Assembly: GCA_038204345.1 (NCBI GenBank)
Contig: JBBRDB010000032.1
Location: 1 to 18,591, forward strand
Reading direction: 5' to 3'
Length of the DNA stretch: 18,591 bases
Origin: JAHJSA01 sp038204345
Lineage (GTDB): Bacteria > Actinomycetota > Thermoleophilia > RBG-16-64-13
Below are positions 1 to 6,855 of this stretch, piece after piece. The translations under genes were made by a program, and so were the position numbers. Position 1 is the stretch's first letter. The number at the start of each line of letters is the position of its first letter. The notes under the pieces were generated by a model. It made no database searches, had not been told where the DNA came from, and saw only the letters and a program-made list of their open reading frames with translations.

Positions 1-45
1 GGCACTGTGGACGTGCACGAGTTCTATGCGGGGTTCGCCCGCTGA
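1..45 (+). CDS. 3' end of an unidentified gene (partial)
   Basis: One frame is open from the window edge to a TGA at 43-45 and would encode a C-terminal tail of roughly TVDVHEFYAGFAR. Too little is visible to name a family. If real, the gene converges on the minus-strand thioredoxin/NHL gene, whose stop is at 85-87. The short gap contains a GC-rich self-complementary stretch (GCCCCGGGGC, about 73-82) that could serve as a shared 3' hairpin. The call rests only on an open frame and the convergent layout. Confidence 0.3.
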   Translation, partial: GTVDVHEFYAGFAR

Positions 46-84
46 GCACGGAGCTCATTGGCATCGAATCGGCCCCGGGGCTCG

Positions 85-1518
85 CTACAGCTCCGCCCCA
101 AACTCTATCCGCACTTCCACCAGCGATCCGTCTCCCTCCACGACGACCACCCGGTGGGCGCCGGTATCCGCGACAAGCAGCGTGGTTCCATCGCTCCACA
201 CGCCGCCCGGTTCGCGCAGCGACCCTTGCTCACCAGCCTCTCCCGGCCACGGGACGCATTCACGAGTCACGGGGTCGACCAGCTTGAGGCGATCGTTGTA
301 GGTGTCTGCTACCGCGAGGACTGTTCCGTGGACGGCCGTGTCCTCGCAATGCTGGAGACGCGCCGCGTCGCCTACACCGGAGCTGTCGCCGAAGTCGAAC
401 AGCCCTGTGCCCACGAGTGTGCCGACCGATCTTGCCGTCACGAGGCGTACCGCCGACGACTCGGAGTCGGCGACCGCAAGCGAATCGTCCGTCCACCGCG
501 CCACGCCTGTCGGTTGCGCCAAAGCCGAGCCGGCAGGCTCGCCGTCCACCAGCGCCTCAGCTCCGGTGCCCGCCAGGAGCGACAGTAAGCCCCGCCTCGG
601 ATCGAGCGTCCACAACTGGTGGGATCCCGCCATCGATACCACCAGGTTCGAGCCGGAGGCGGCCAGGCCCCACGGCGAGCGCAGATCCATGGTCGAGGCC
701 TGGCCGTCCCGAAGAGCGCGAACACCCAGTCTCCCCGTACCGGCGACCCGCGCTCGGCCACCACTGTCCGGCATGGCCCCGTCGAGCCGCCACACCGAGT
801 GACCCGCCCTGTCTGCCACATAGACGTCGCCGGCGAGCGCGGCGAGCCCCCGCGGCTCAACGAACCCTTCGTGAGCGGTAAGAACGACGGCACGCTTTTC
901 GCGAGGGTCCCAGGCGCACTCGAGCACCCGACCGTGCCCGGTATCGGAGATCCACAGTCGTTCGGCGACCAGAATCGCCCGCGTCGGGAACCGGAGCGGT
1001 CCTTCGTGGTGGGGCAGTGTCACGGCGATCGGATCACGGCCTCGAATCAGCATACCCCTGGCCTCCGCCCGCTCGGCGATCAGAGACAGCTCAGCGCTCA
1101 TCGCCTCCGATTCGAACTCGCCCGGTGCTACCAGCACCACATAGCCCTCGGGATCGATCACGACCACGGTGGGCCACGCGCTCACGGCGTAGTCCCGCCA
1201 GATACGGAACTGGCGGTCGTTGACCACCGCGTGTGCCACTCCCAGCCGATCGCAGGCCTCCGCGATCCGTTCGGTCGCCCGTTCACGGTGGAACTTACCG
1301 GCGTGTACACCGATAACGGTGAGGCTGTCCGCGAACCGCTCCTCCATCTCCCGAACACGCGGGAGTGCGTGCATGCAGTTGATTCAGCCGTACGTCCAGA
1401 AGTCTAGTATGACCATCCGCCCACGAAGGTGCGCCAGCCGGACAGGTGGCGAGCCGATCCAGTCCAGGCCGTCGCGGAACTCAGGCGCGCGTACGGTACT
1501 TGTTGGTACATTTGCCAT
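85..1518 (-). CDS. Thioredoxin-fold/NHL-repeat protein (NHLRC2-like), probable selenoprotein with in-frame UGA
   Basis: This is a 477-residue reading if the TGA at 1384-1386 is decoded as selenocysteine (residue 45). The ATG at 1516-1518 starts MANVPTS, preceded by a weak AAGAAAG ribosome site. Residues about 10-160 form a thioredoxin-like domain: RAPEF, then DFWTYG-U45-INC48-MH, and the cis-proline loop AWP116. NHLRC2-family homologues have DFWTYxCINCMH here, so U45 sits on the first cysteine of CxxC. From about residue 175 to the end there are six NHL-type blades, for example ISDTGHGRVLE, VADRAGHSVWRLD and VADTGAHRVVVVE, giving a predicted beta-propeller. There is no signal peptide, so it is probably cytoplasmic. 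The family is thought to act in thiol redox chemistry, but its substrate is unknown. Beginning instead at the internal ATG at 1372-1374 gives 429 residues and loses the whole active site. A nonsense mutation or base error is the alternative, but the exact placement on a redox cysteine argues against it. Confidence 0.8.
1348..1365 (-). promoter_or_regulatory. Candidate bacterial SECIS stem-loop
   Basis: The mRNA just after the UGA can fold as CUCCCG-CGUGUU-CGGGAG: a perfect 6-bp stem with a 6-nt loop. The loop starts 24 nt after the UGA and has G as its second base. Published models of bacterial SECIS elements ask for a small apical loop with a G in its first two positions, a short stem, and roughly 16-37 nt from UGA to loop, all of which are met. 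A CA/UG pair below a bulged A may lengthen the stem. I do not see the bulged U of the E. coli fdhF element. The hairpin lies inside the coding sequence, as expected in bacteria. Confidence 0.6.
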
Positions 1519-1625
1519 TCGAGCCCACTTTCTTCGGCGGCTTCGTCCTCCGATCCCGGTTTGTTCCCCAACGCGAGCAGCAACACTCCCGGCGGCGGGG
1601 GTTACGCGCGACCCATTGCCGGGAA

Positions 1626-1655
1626 TGAACCGTTCAAAGTGTTCTTCTGCGAACA
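1626..1655. promoter_or_regulatory. Two adjacent dyads in the divergent intergenic region (possible operator)
   Basis: The 157-bp gap between the minus-strand thioredoxin/NHL gene and the plus-strand small gene holds two inverted repeats built from GAAC/GTTC half-sites: TGAAC-C-GTTCA at 1626-1636 and TGTTC-TTCTGC-GAACA at 1640-1655. On the minus strand a TTGACT hexamer lies just upstream of them (about 1656-1661). The position suits a shared operator for the divergent pair. The half-site spacing does not match the LexA boxes I know, and no regulator is assigned. Confidence 0.3.
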
Positions 1656-1675
1656 GTCAACGGGCGGAGGGGATC

Positions 1676-2095
1676 ATGGCCGCGACTCAAGTCAACGGCT
1701 CCGGCACGAGAGAAGATCCTTGGATCCTGTCGACGCCGAGTGGGACATCGGAATACCAGATGTATCGAGATGAGAACGCGGAACCACCGGCACTCGTATG
1801 CGTGGTGGGGAGGACGGTGCTCGGATATCAGCTGCGGGCTATCGAAGATCTGCGCGCGATGCTCAAAGAACATGGGGACTGGATGTCTCTCGGCAGCGCC
1901 GACGAGCAGAAGCCTGCCAAAGAGGGCACTGTGGAGGCCTGGGCCCGCTCGCCCGAGAATCCGGTGGGCGGTTGGTACGGCCTGAAGAAAGGCCTGCGTG
2001 GTCGATTCGCCATGTATATGCCACCGCTGCTGGAGGCGCTTGGGCTCGCCGAAGTGGAACACAATCCGCGCAACAACCACATGCGGGCGCTCTAG
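1676..2095 (+). CDS. Small conserved hypothetical protein
   Basis: This encodes 139 residues. The ATG at 1676 is preceded by a strong GGAGGGG ribosome site at ideal spacing; the open frame runs further upstream but has no comparable start. The protein begins MAATQVNGSGTREDPW and continues with LSTPSGTSEYQMYRDE. I associate this GTxxDPW...TPxGTSEY signature with small conserved proteins of unknown function in high-GC bacteria. The C-terminal half has WYGLKKGLRGRFAMYMPPLLEA and ends in a basic NPRNNHMRAL. There are no signal peptide, membrane segments or metal-binding motifs. It is the first gene of a plus-strand run, and the fusion gene starts 29 bp after it, so the two are probably co-transcribed. 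Function unknown. Confidence 0.8.
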   Translation: MAATQVNGSGTREDPWILSTPSGTSEYQMYRDENAEPPALVCVVGRTVLGYQLRAIEDLRAMLKEHGDWMSLGSADEQKPAKEGTVEAWARSPENPVGGWYGLKKGLRGRFAMYMPPLLEALGLAEVEHNPRNNHMRAL

Positions 2096-2124
2096 GCCCG
2101 CGAACGTAGGTCGGTGAAGCATTC

Positions 2125-2826
2125 ATGGAGCGAGCGACGTTCACGCGCCTAGAGCAGCTGCCCAATGTCGGGCCGGCGATCGCTGCGAAGCTGAGGCTCA
2201 TTGGCGTTTGCGCGCCGGCGGACCTCATCGGCCGCGACCCGCACATCCTGTTCGAAGAACTCAGTGCCCGCACCGGGCAGCGCCACGATCCCTGCCTGCT
2301 CGACGTTTTCATCTCGGCCGTACGCTTCATGGATGGCGAACCCGAGAGGCCGTGGTGGAGAGGCACGAGGGGAGAATGGTACGTGGTTGCGCAGGTGGTC
2401 ATCTTCGCCTTCATACTTATCGGCCCCCGTTCCGCGGCCGGCTTGCCGTCCTGGACCGAGCCTTACGCTACCGCAGCGACCGTCGTCGGGGCGGCGTTGA
2501 TGGCCGCCGGCGCCACGCTTTCCCTCTGGGGCGTGTTCGCGCTCGGCACCAACCTCTCCGTGCTGCCCTACCCCAAAGAAGATTCGATGTTCGTGGAGTC
2601 TGGACCCTACCGGGTCGTCCGCAACCCCATCTACGGCGGCCTTATCCTCGGCTCGTTCGGGCTCGCCCTGGTGCTGCACTCGTGGTTGGGTCTGCTCTAC
2701 GCGCTGGCGCTTCTCGTCCTCTTCGATCTCAAGACGCGTCGCGAGGAGCGCTGGCTACGGGAACGCTACCCCGCCTACGCCGACTACCAGAGGCGCGTGA
2801 GGAAACTCTTGCCCTGGGTGTGGTGA
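2125..2826 (+). CDS. Cdd1-type helix-hairpin-helix domain fused to an isoprenylcysteine methyltransferase-like membrane domain
   Basis: This encodes 233 residues. Residues 1-75 resemble the stand-alone Cdd1/mitomycin-resistance-like family: LEQLPNVGPAIAAKLRLIG is a helix-hairpin-helix, followed by DLIGRDPHILFEEL, a CLLDVF segment and PWWRG. From about residue 88 a multi-pass membrane domain begins (VVAQVVIFAFILIG, then VVGAALMAAGATLSLWGVFA). It ends in the hallmark of the ICMT/PEMT-like methyltransferases: LVESGPYRVVRNPIYGG-like (FVESGPYRVVRNPIYGG), then a terminal RREERWLRERYPAYADYQ. Such enzymes use S-adenosylmethionine to methylate small lipidic or thiol substrates at the membrane, but the substrate here is unknown. 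No stop or start signal separates the halves, so the sequence shows a true in-frame fusion. The ribosome site before ATG 2125 is weak, consistent with coupling to the gene upstream. Confidence 0.85.
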   Translation: MERATFTRLEQLPNVGPAIAAKLRLIGVCAPADLIGRDPHILFEELSARTGQRHDPCLLDVFISAVRFMDGEPERPWWRGTRGEWYVVAQVVIFAFILIGPRSAAGLPSWTEPYATAATVVGAALMAAGATLSLWGVFALGTNLSVLPYPKEDSMFVESGPYRVVRNPIYGGLILGSFGLALVLHSWLGLLYALALLVLFDLKTRREERWLRERYPAYADYQRRVRKLLPWVW

Positions 2827-2830
2827 TGCG

Positions 2831-2849
2831 CGGGGGATTGATGCCCCCG
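2831..2849 (+). terminator. Short GC hairpin after the fusion gene
   Basis: CGGGGG-ATTGATG-CCCCCG forms a 6-bp stem with a 7-nt loop, 4 bp after the stop codon at 2824-2826. No T-run follows, so a rho-independent terminator is uncertain. It could instead be an mRNA-stabilising 3' hairpin between this gene and the DUF2277 gene. Confidence 0.3.
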
Positions 2850-2910
2850 AATCCTTGGGAACCACGGTAACGTCGGGCGATAACGTCTATGTCGAGACGG
2901 GGTGAGCGCC

Positions 2911-3183
2911 GTGTGCCGCAATATCAAGCCTCTCTTCAACTTCGAACCACCCGCAAGCGATGACGAGATCCGGTCCGCGGCTTCGCAATACGTGAGAAAG
3001 ATCAGTGGGTTCGACAAGCCGTCCGCGGCGAACCTGGAAGCGTTCGAGCGCGCGGTCGACCAGGTGGCTGAGGCGTCGTCGGTTCTGCTGGACTCGCTCG
3101 TCACCGCCGCGTCTCCCAAGAGCCGAGAGGTCGAAGCAGCTAAGGCTCACGCGCGCGTGGTGCGCAGATTCGGTTCGCGCTGA
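2911..3183 (+). CDS. DUF2277 family protein
   Basis: This encodes 90 residues starting MCRNIKPLFNFEPPAS, the characteristic opening of DUF2277 proteins, followed by AASQYVRKISGF, the KPSAAN motif and a C-terminal KAHARVVRRFGSR. I chose the GTG at 2911 because the family begins MCRN and a GGGGTGA element lies about 7 nt upstream. A GTG at 2902 would add three residues (MSA) with a poorer ribosome site. The family is small, helical, probably cytoplasmic and of unknown function. Only 3 bp separate its stop from the DUF1697 gene, so the two are almost certainly translated from one message. Confidence 0.85.
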   Translation: MCRNIKPLFNFEPPASDDEIRSAASQYVRKISGFDKPSAANLEAFERAVDQVAEASSVLLDSLVTAASPKSREVEAAKAHARVVRRFGSR

Positions 3184-3186
3184 AGG

Positions 3187-3732
3187 ATGAATACCTATGT
3201 GGCCCTTGTCAGAGGCATAAACGTAGGGGGGAAGTCGCTGCCGATGAAGGAGCTCGTCTCCATCGTTGAAGACATCGGCGCCCGAGACGTCAAGACCTAC
3301 ATCCAAAGCGGCAACGCGGTCTTCCTGAGCGAGAGTGACGACGCTCCGCGTCTCGCCTCCACGATAGCTAGTGAGATCAAGGAGCGTTGCGGATTCGAAC
3401 CCCGCGTGCTCGTGCTGAGGCTCGAGGACATGGAAGACGCGATTGCGGGGAACCCGTTCCCCGAAGCGGAAAGCGACCCCACCACCCTGCACCTGGGTTT
3501 TCTCGCCTCCCCACCGGAAGACCCCGACGTCAAGGGACTCGTGAGTCTCAAGAAGGACGACGAGCGGTTTTGTCTGATCGACCGCGTGTTCTATCTGCAC
3601 GCGCCCGAGGGAGTGGGCAGGTCGAAGCTCGCGGCCAACGCCGAGAGATTGCTCGGCGTGGCCATGACCGATCGCAATTGGAGAACAGTGCGCAACATCG
3701 AGGAGATGGCAAAGGGAATCGGTGGCGTGTGA
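3187..3732 (+). CDS. DUF1697 family protein
   Basis: This encodes 181 residues. The opening MNTYVALVRGINVGGKSLPM and the following KTYIQSGNAVF are the diagnostic motifs of DUF1697, whose structures show two alpha/beta ferredoxin-like subdomains. A conserved C-terminal segment RSKLAANAERLLGV and TDRNWRTVRNIEEM completes the family length. The biochemical role is unknown. The start codon abuts a GAAGG sequence, leaving almost no spacing, and lies 3 bp after the DUF2277 stop, so initiation probably depends on ribosomes finishing the upstream gene. The gene converges with the copper oxidase gene. Confidence 0.88.
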   Translation: MNTYVALVRGINVGGKSLPMKELVSIVEDIGARDVKTYIQSGNAVFLSESDDAPRLASTIASEIKERCGFEPRVLVLRLEDMEDAIAGNPFPEAESDPTTLHLGFLASPPEDPDVKGLVSLKKDDERFCLIDRVFYLHAPEGVGRSKLAANAERLLGVAMTDRNWRTVRNIEEMAKGIGGV

Positions 3733-3755
3733 ACGCAACCGGCTGGTGGGGCCGC

Positions 3756-3783
3756 CCCGCGGCGCTGAACCGCGCGCCGCGGG
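3756..3783. terminator. GC-rich hairpin between convergent genes
   Basis: CCCGCGGCGC and GCGCCGCGGG form a perfect 10-bp stem around an 8-nt loop (TGAACCGC), in the 112-bp gap between the 3' ends of the DUF1697 gene and the multicopper oxidase gene. It could end transcription from both sides, although neither strand carries a T-tract. Nothing else is recognisable in the gap. Confidence 0.4.
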
Positions 3784-3844
3784 AGAGAGTGGAGCTCCAA
3801 GGCGTACCTGGAAGCGCCATCTCTCCTGCGCCGCGAGTCTTACC

Positions 3845-6406
3845 TCACATCGAGAGTACGTTATAGAGGATCTTGGCCGTGTGACCGCGCGTGGCGGTTC
3901 CGTAAGGGTCGAACGTGGTCGCGGTCTTCCCGTCGATGAGTCCGTTGAACTTCGCCTTGGCCACCAGGGCTATGTCGGCTGGACCCACGTCGGTGAACCC
4001 TGTGTCGTAGCCGGCAGGGGGCTCCGCGAGGGTCGTCCCGGCCGCCCTCACCAAGACGCGCACCAGTTGCACCCGGGTCAGCCTGGTGTAGGGTCGGAAG
4101 GTACCGTCTAGGAATCCTACGAAGTAGCCAGCGGCGTGGGCTTCCTGCACGAAATCGAAGGGGTAGGGGTTACCCGCGTACAAGACATCGGGGAATGTGG
4201 GATTGTCTATGCCGTCGATGGCGGCGTCGTGGACACCGAACGCCACGACCACCATCTTCGCGAGCTGGGCACGGAGGACCCCGTCGCCGACGCCGAACAA
4301 GCCGTTCGTGTAACCGTTGACGATGTCGTGCCGCGCTAGGTACTGCACAGCATCATAGAACGGGTGTCCCTCAGGCACGTCGGGAAAGTCGATGCGCGGG
4401 CGCACTACGTACGGACGCATCATCTCGTTGTCCTCGTGCTCCACGATGTGGCAGTGCCACACGAACAGCCCGGCGATGTCGAACTTCGCCTTAACGCGCG
4501 TGATCTCACCCGGGTAGCTGATGACCGTGTCTTTGTAGCCCGTCTCGCCCGGATCGGGGCCACGCACGTGTCCCTGCGCATCCTCGCGATTCACGATCTG
4601 GAACTGCACGAGGTGCAGATGGATGGGGTGGGCATCAGCCGTGAAGTTATGGATCTCCCAGATCTCCGTGTCGCCTAGGAAGGGCATCTCGCTGATGTCC
4701 GCCGCCCAGCGCATGGGGTTGCCGGTGCCGTCGGAGTTCAGCGTGCCGAGCAGGGCGGCGGTGGGGCCGAAGGGCGCACCGTTCTCGTCCTCTGTGATGG
4801 TTCCGTCGGTTCCGACCGTCACGCGGACGGTGTCCGATTCGAGTTCGTTCAGGCTGAGCTTACGGATGTTGTCCGCCGGTCCGAGATCGTCCGCCGCCGG
4901 CAGCATGAGCTGAGCCGGGTCCGTGCTGGTGTCCGCGCCGGTGGAGGGCACCACCCGGAACTGCATCACCTGGCCGGTGGTAGCTGGGTCGGCACGGTCG
5001 AAGTCACCGTCCGGTTCGCCGCCGCTGAAAGGTTCGTCGGGACCGAGGTTGGTGAGGAGGATGGTGTCGCCCGGTTCGTAGCCCGAGAAGTCCACGATCA
5101 CGTCGGCACGCTCGGCCGGACCCATCAGGATTTTCTGCTGCTCGACGGGCTCAGGGAGGAAGCCGCCGTCAGACCCTATGCGCCAGAAGTCGAGCGCAAC
5201 CGTGTTCGCAGAGTCCTGCACCTCACTCGAGAGTATCAGGAAGCGCGAGTTCGAGCCGTTCAAAAGGCGGAAACGGTAGCGGCGCGGCTCCACTTCCAAA
5301 TAGGGCCAGGAGTCACCGTTGACCACCATCGCGTTGCCGAAGAACTCCGGGTTCCAGATGGGAGCCACGTCTGACTTGCCGCCTTCCGCGTCCTCGGGCG
5401 CAAAGGGGATGTCCAGTTGTTCGGGTATGAGGCCTTCGAAGAAGGCACGGTCGGCGGGATAAAAGAGTGAACCATCTGCGTTGAACGAGCGGTCCTGGAT
5501 CACGATGGGGATCTCGTAGTAGTTCGTGCCGGCAGGGTCTCCCTCTTTAGGCGCGGGTCCCGGCAGGGTGCCCTCCGGCAGGTCGTTCGCGCCCCCGCGC
5601 AGCAGGTAGAAACCGGCGGGGCCTGCGTACACGTTCACCCGCGTCATACCTAGGCTATGGTCGTGGTACCAGAGGGTAGTGGCCGCCTGGTCGTTCGGAT
5701 ACTGGAAGACGGCGGCGCCGGCTTCCTGGGGGGCTCCGGCGATCTGGCCCCATTGGGAGCCCCGCGTGGCGTAGCCGGCCGGGATGTTCGCCGCGTTCGG
5801 AAGCCACCAGGCTTCAGGATATCCATCGCTCTCGGGATCCACGTGCGCGCCGTGGACGTGTGTGACCATGGGCACGGGACCCGCGTACGGCGCCTGGTCC
5901 ATCCCCACCATGTCCTTGTTGGCGTCGCCGCCAGGCGGGTTGGCCCAATGTAGGGTCTGGTCCACCGCGAGCAGGTGAGGAAGGAAGTTCCCCTCCGCGT
6001 CAACCAGGTCGTTGATCCACTTCACCCGGACAGGTCTATCGGCGGTGGCTTCGATGGTGAAAGAGGGGTAGTTGAAGGTGCCGCCCTCGGGCACCGTTCC
6101 AGGGGCGGAGATCGCTCCATAGCCCCATACGGTGGTCGAAGGCAAACCCGGAGGCAGGATCTGCTGTTCGAATTGGCGGACGGCGACCTCGTAGTAGTCC
6201 GCCGTCTGACCGCTCGTTGTCTGCACCTCACCCGCGCTCGGCATGGCCGGGGGGATCAGCAAAGGCACCTCGTATTTGGGGATGGTGGTGGGGTCGAGGG
6301 ACCCCCCCGGGACCGCCGCCCAAGCGGATCCGGCAAAGAGAACAGATGACAACGCGACCGCCAGGCAGGCTGCCGCGCGCAGAGCGAATCTTCCCCCATA
6401 CGTCAC
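3845..6406 (-). CDS. Secreted multicopper oxidase with C-terminal SLH domains
   Basis: This encodes 853 residues from a GTG start with AAGGAG five bases upstream. Residues 1-31 are a Sec-type signal peptide (basic start, hydrophobic core, AWA-A cleavage region). Four copper motifs of the laccase/CotA/bilirubin oxidase group are intact: H183-V-H-G-A-H188, H248-D-H250, H593-P-I-H-L-H598, and H651-C-H-I-V-E-H657. C652, H657 and M662 complete the type-1 copper site, and the methionine axial ligand suggests a fairly high-potential enzyme. Such enzymes oxidise phenols, bilirubin-like pigments or metals such as Cu(I) or Mn(II) while reducing O2 to water; the substrate cannot be read here. Residues about 673-853 are three SLH repeats (FPDVPEGHPFYDAVQYL, FPDVLYAGNPYPFDFV, FTDVGPADIALVAKAK), which would anchor the enzyme to cell-wall polymer. 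The usual enzyme ends near residue 670, so the SLH block is an added module. Confidence 0.95.
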   Translation of the reverse strand: MTYGGRFALRAAACLAVALSSVLFAGSAWAAVPGGSLDPTTIPKYEVPLLIPPAMPSAGEVQTTSGQTADYYEVAVRQFEQQILPPGLPSTTVWGYGAISAPGTVPEGGTFNYPSFTIEATADRPVRVKWINDLVDAEGNFLPHLLAVDQTLHWANPPGGDANKDMVGMDQAPYAGPVPMVTHVHGAHVDPESDGYPEAWWLPNAANIPAGYATRGSQWGQIAGAPQEAGAAVFQYPNDQAATTLWYHDHSLGMTRVNVYAGPAGFYLLRGGANDLPEGTLPGPAPKEGDPAGTNYYEIPIVIQDRSFNADGSLFYPADRAFFEGLIPEQLDIPFAPEDAEGGKSDVAPIWNPEFFGNAMVVNGDSWPYLEVEPRRYRFRLLNGSNSRFLILSSEVQDSANTVALDFWRIGSDGGFLPEPVEQQKILMGPAERADVIVDFSGYEPGDTILLTNLGPDEPFSGGEPDGDFDRADPATTGQVMQFRVVPSTGADTSTDPAQLMLPAADDLGPADNIRKLSLNELESDTVRVTVGTDGTITEDENGAPFGPTAALLGTLNSDGTGNPMRWAADISEMPFLGDTEIWEIHNFTADAHPIHLHLVQFQIVNREDAQGHVRGPDPGETGYKDTVISYPGEITRVKAKFDIAGLFVWHCHIVEHEDNEMMRPYVVRPRIDFPDVPEGHPFYDAVQYLARHDIVNGYTNGLFGVGDGVLRAQLAKMVVVAFGVHDAAIDGIDNPTFPDVLYAGNPYPFDFVQEAHAAGYFVGFLDGTFRPYTRLTRVQLVRVLVRAAGTTLAEPPAGYDTGFTDVGPADIALVAKAKFNGLIDGKTATTFDPYGTATRGHTAKILYNVLSM

Positions 6407-6425
6407 TTCGGCTCCTTCCGTTGTG

Positions 6426-6439
6426 TGAGATACCTCTCA
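6426..6439. promoter_or_regulatory. Inverted repeat in the oxidase 5' leader
   Basis: TGAGA-TACC-TCTCA is a perfect 5-bp inverted repeat about 20 bp upstream of the GTG start of the multicopper oxidase, just ahead of its AAGGAG ribosome site. It could be an operator or a small leader hairpin. An AT-rich stretch with TTGATT-like sequence lies further upstream on the minus strand, but I cannot place a convincing -10/-35 pair. The rest of 6440-6680 shows no gene or other structure that I can support. Confidence 0.25.
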
Positions 6440-6680
6440 TCCTACCAGTTCTTACTTTCCGCATGAAAAAAATCAAAACCTTCAGCCCTATGCGAATCAA
6501 TATTCGAGCTTCTCGCAAGTCCTCTTGCCCGGCGGAAATCTGTGTCGCGTACGTGGCTGCGGTCGCCTAATTGATTCCTTTTCGGTTCGTAGGATTAGGG
6601 AATCTCATCTGGGGTAACCGGGCGACCGAAGAGTGGACGCGTTATGCGGCTTAGGTTGCTGCTGCGCTCCTGAAGCGCTC

Positions 6681-6800
6681 GAAGGTGCTCCCGGGCAGTT
6701 CGTCTGGCACTGCCACATCGTGGAGCACGAGGACAACGAGATGATGCGGCCGTACCGGATCGGTCCGTTGCAACCAGGGCAGCCAATGCCTATGCCGTGA
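6681..6800 (+). pseudogene. Remnant of a multicopper oxidase C-terminus
   Basis: One plus-strand frame reads EGAPGQFVWHCHIVEHEDNE, then MMRPYRIGP, and stops with TGA at 6798-6800. This is the C-terminal type-1 copper motif of a multicopper oxidase (HCHxxxHxxxxM). No start, signal peptide or other copper motif is present, and the frame upstream of 6681 no longer resembles the family. It is therefore the tail of a lost gene. Bases 6692-6755 match the reverse complement of 4409-4472 in the intact oxidase at 61 of 64 positions, with a 44-base identical run, so it derives from a close paralogue or an inverted partial duplication. The end differs from the intact gene in having no SLH repeats. Confidence 0.75.
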
Positions 6801-6855
6801 GCCGCCACGGTCCTCGGACTTCATCTTCCCACCCAGGCTCGACCCCGAGAAGCTT

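Noticed and set aside
619..1407. 262-residue plus-strand open frame opposite the thioredoxin/NHL gene
   Set aside because: It has no recognisable domain and the other strand has clear NHL repeats, so it is a shadow.
1404..1586. 60-residue minus-strand frame starting MLLLALGNKPGS just upstream of the selenoprotein
   Set aside because: It overlaps the thioredoxin N-terminal segment in another frame, has no ribosome site or known motif, and the thioredoxin frame explains the sequence better.
1640..1655. LexA (SOS) box in the divergent region
   Set aside because: The half-sites are in GTTC-N6-GAAC order, not the GAAC-N4-GTTC order of the actinobacterial or Bacillus SOS box.
6407..6680. tRNA, small RNA or mobile element in the AT-richer gap upstream of the oxidase
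   Set aside because: No cloverleaf, terminal inverted repeats or transposase fragment could be found by eye; only the short inverted repeat at 6426-6439 and the oxidase remnant are supported.
6595..6808. Minus-strand frames of 63-67 residues over the copper oxidase remnant
   Set aside because: They are antisense to the recognisable HCHIVEHED motif and show no family features or ribosome sites.
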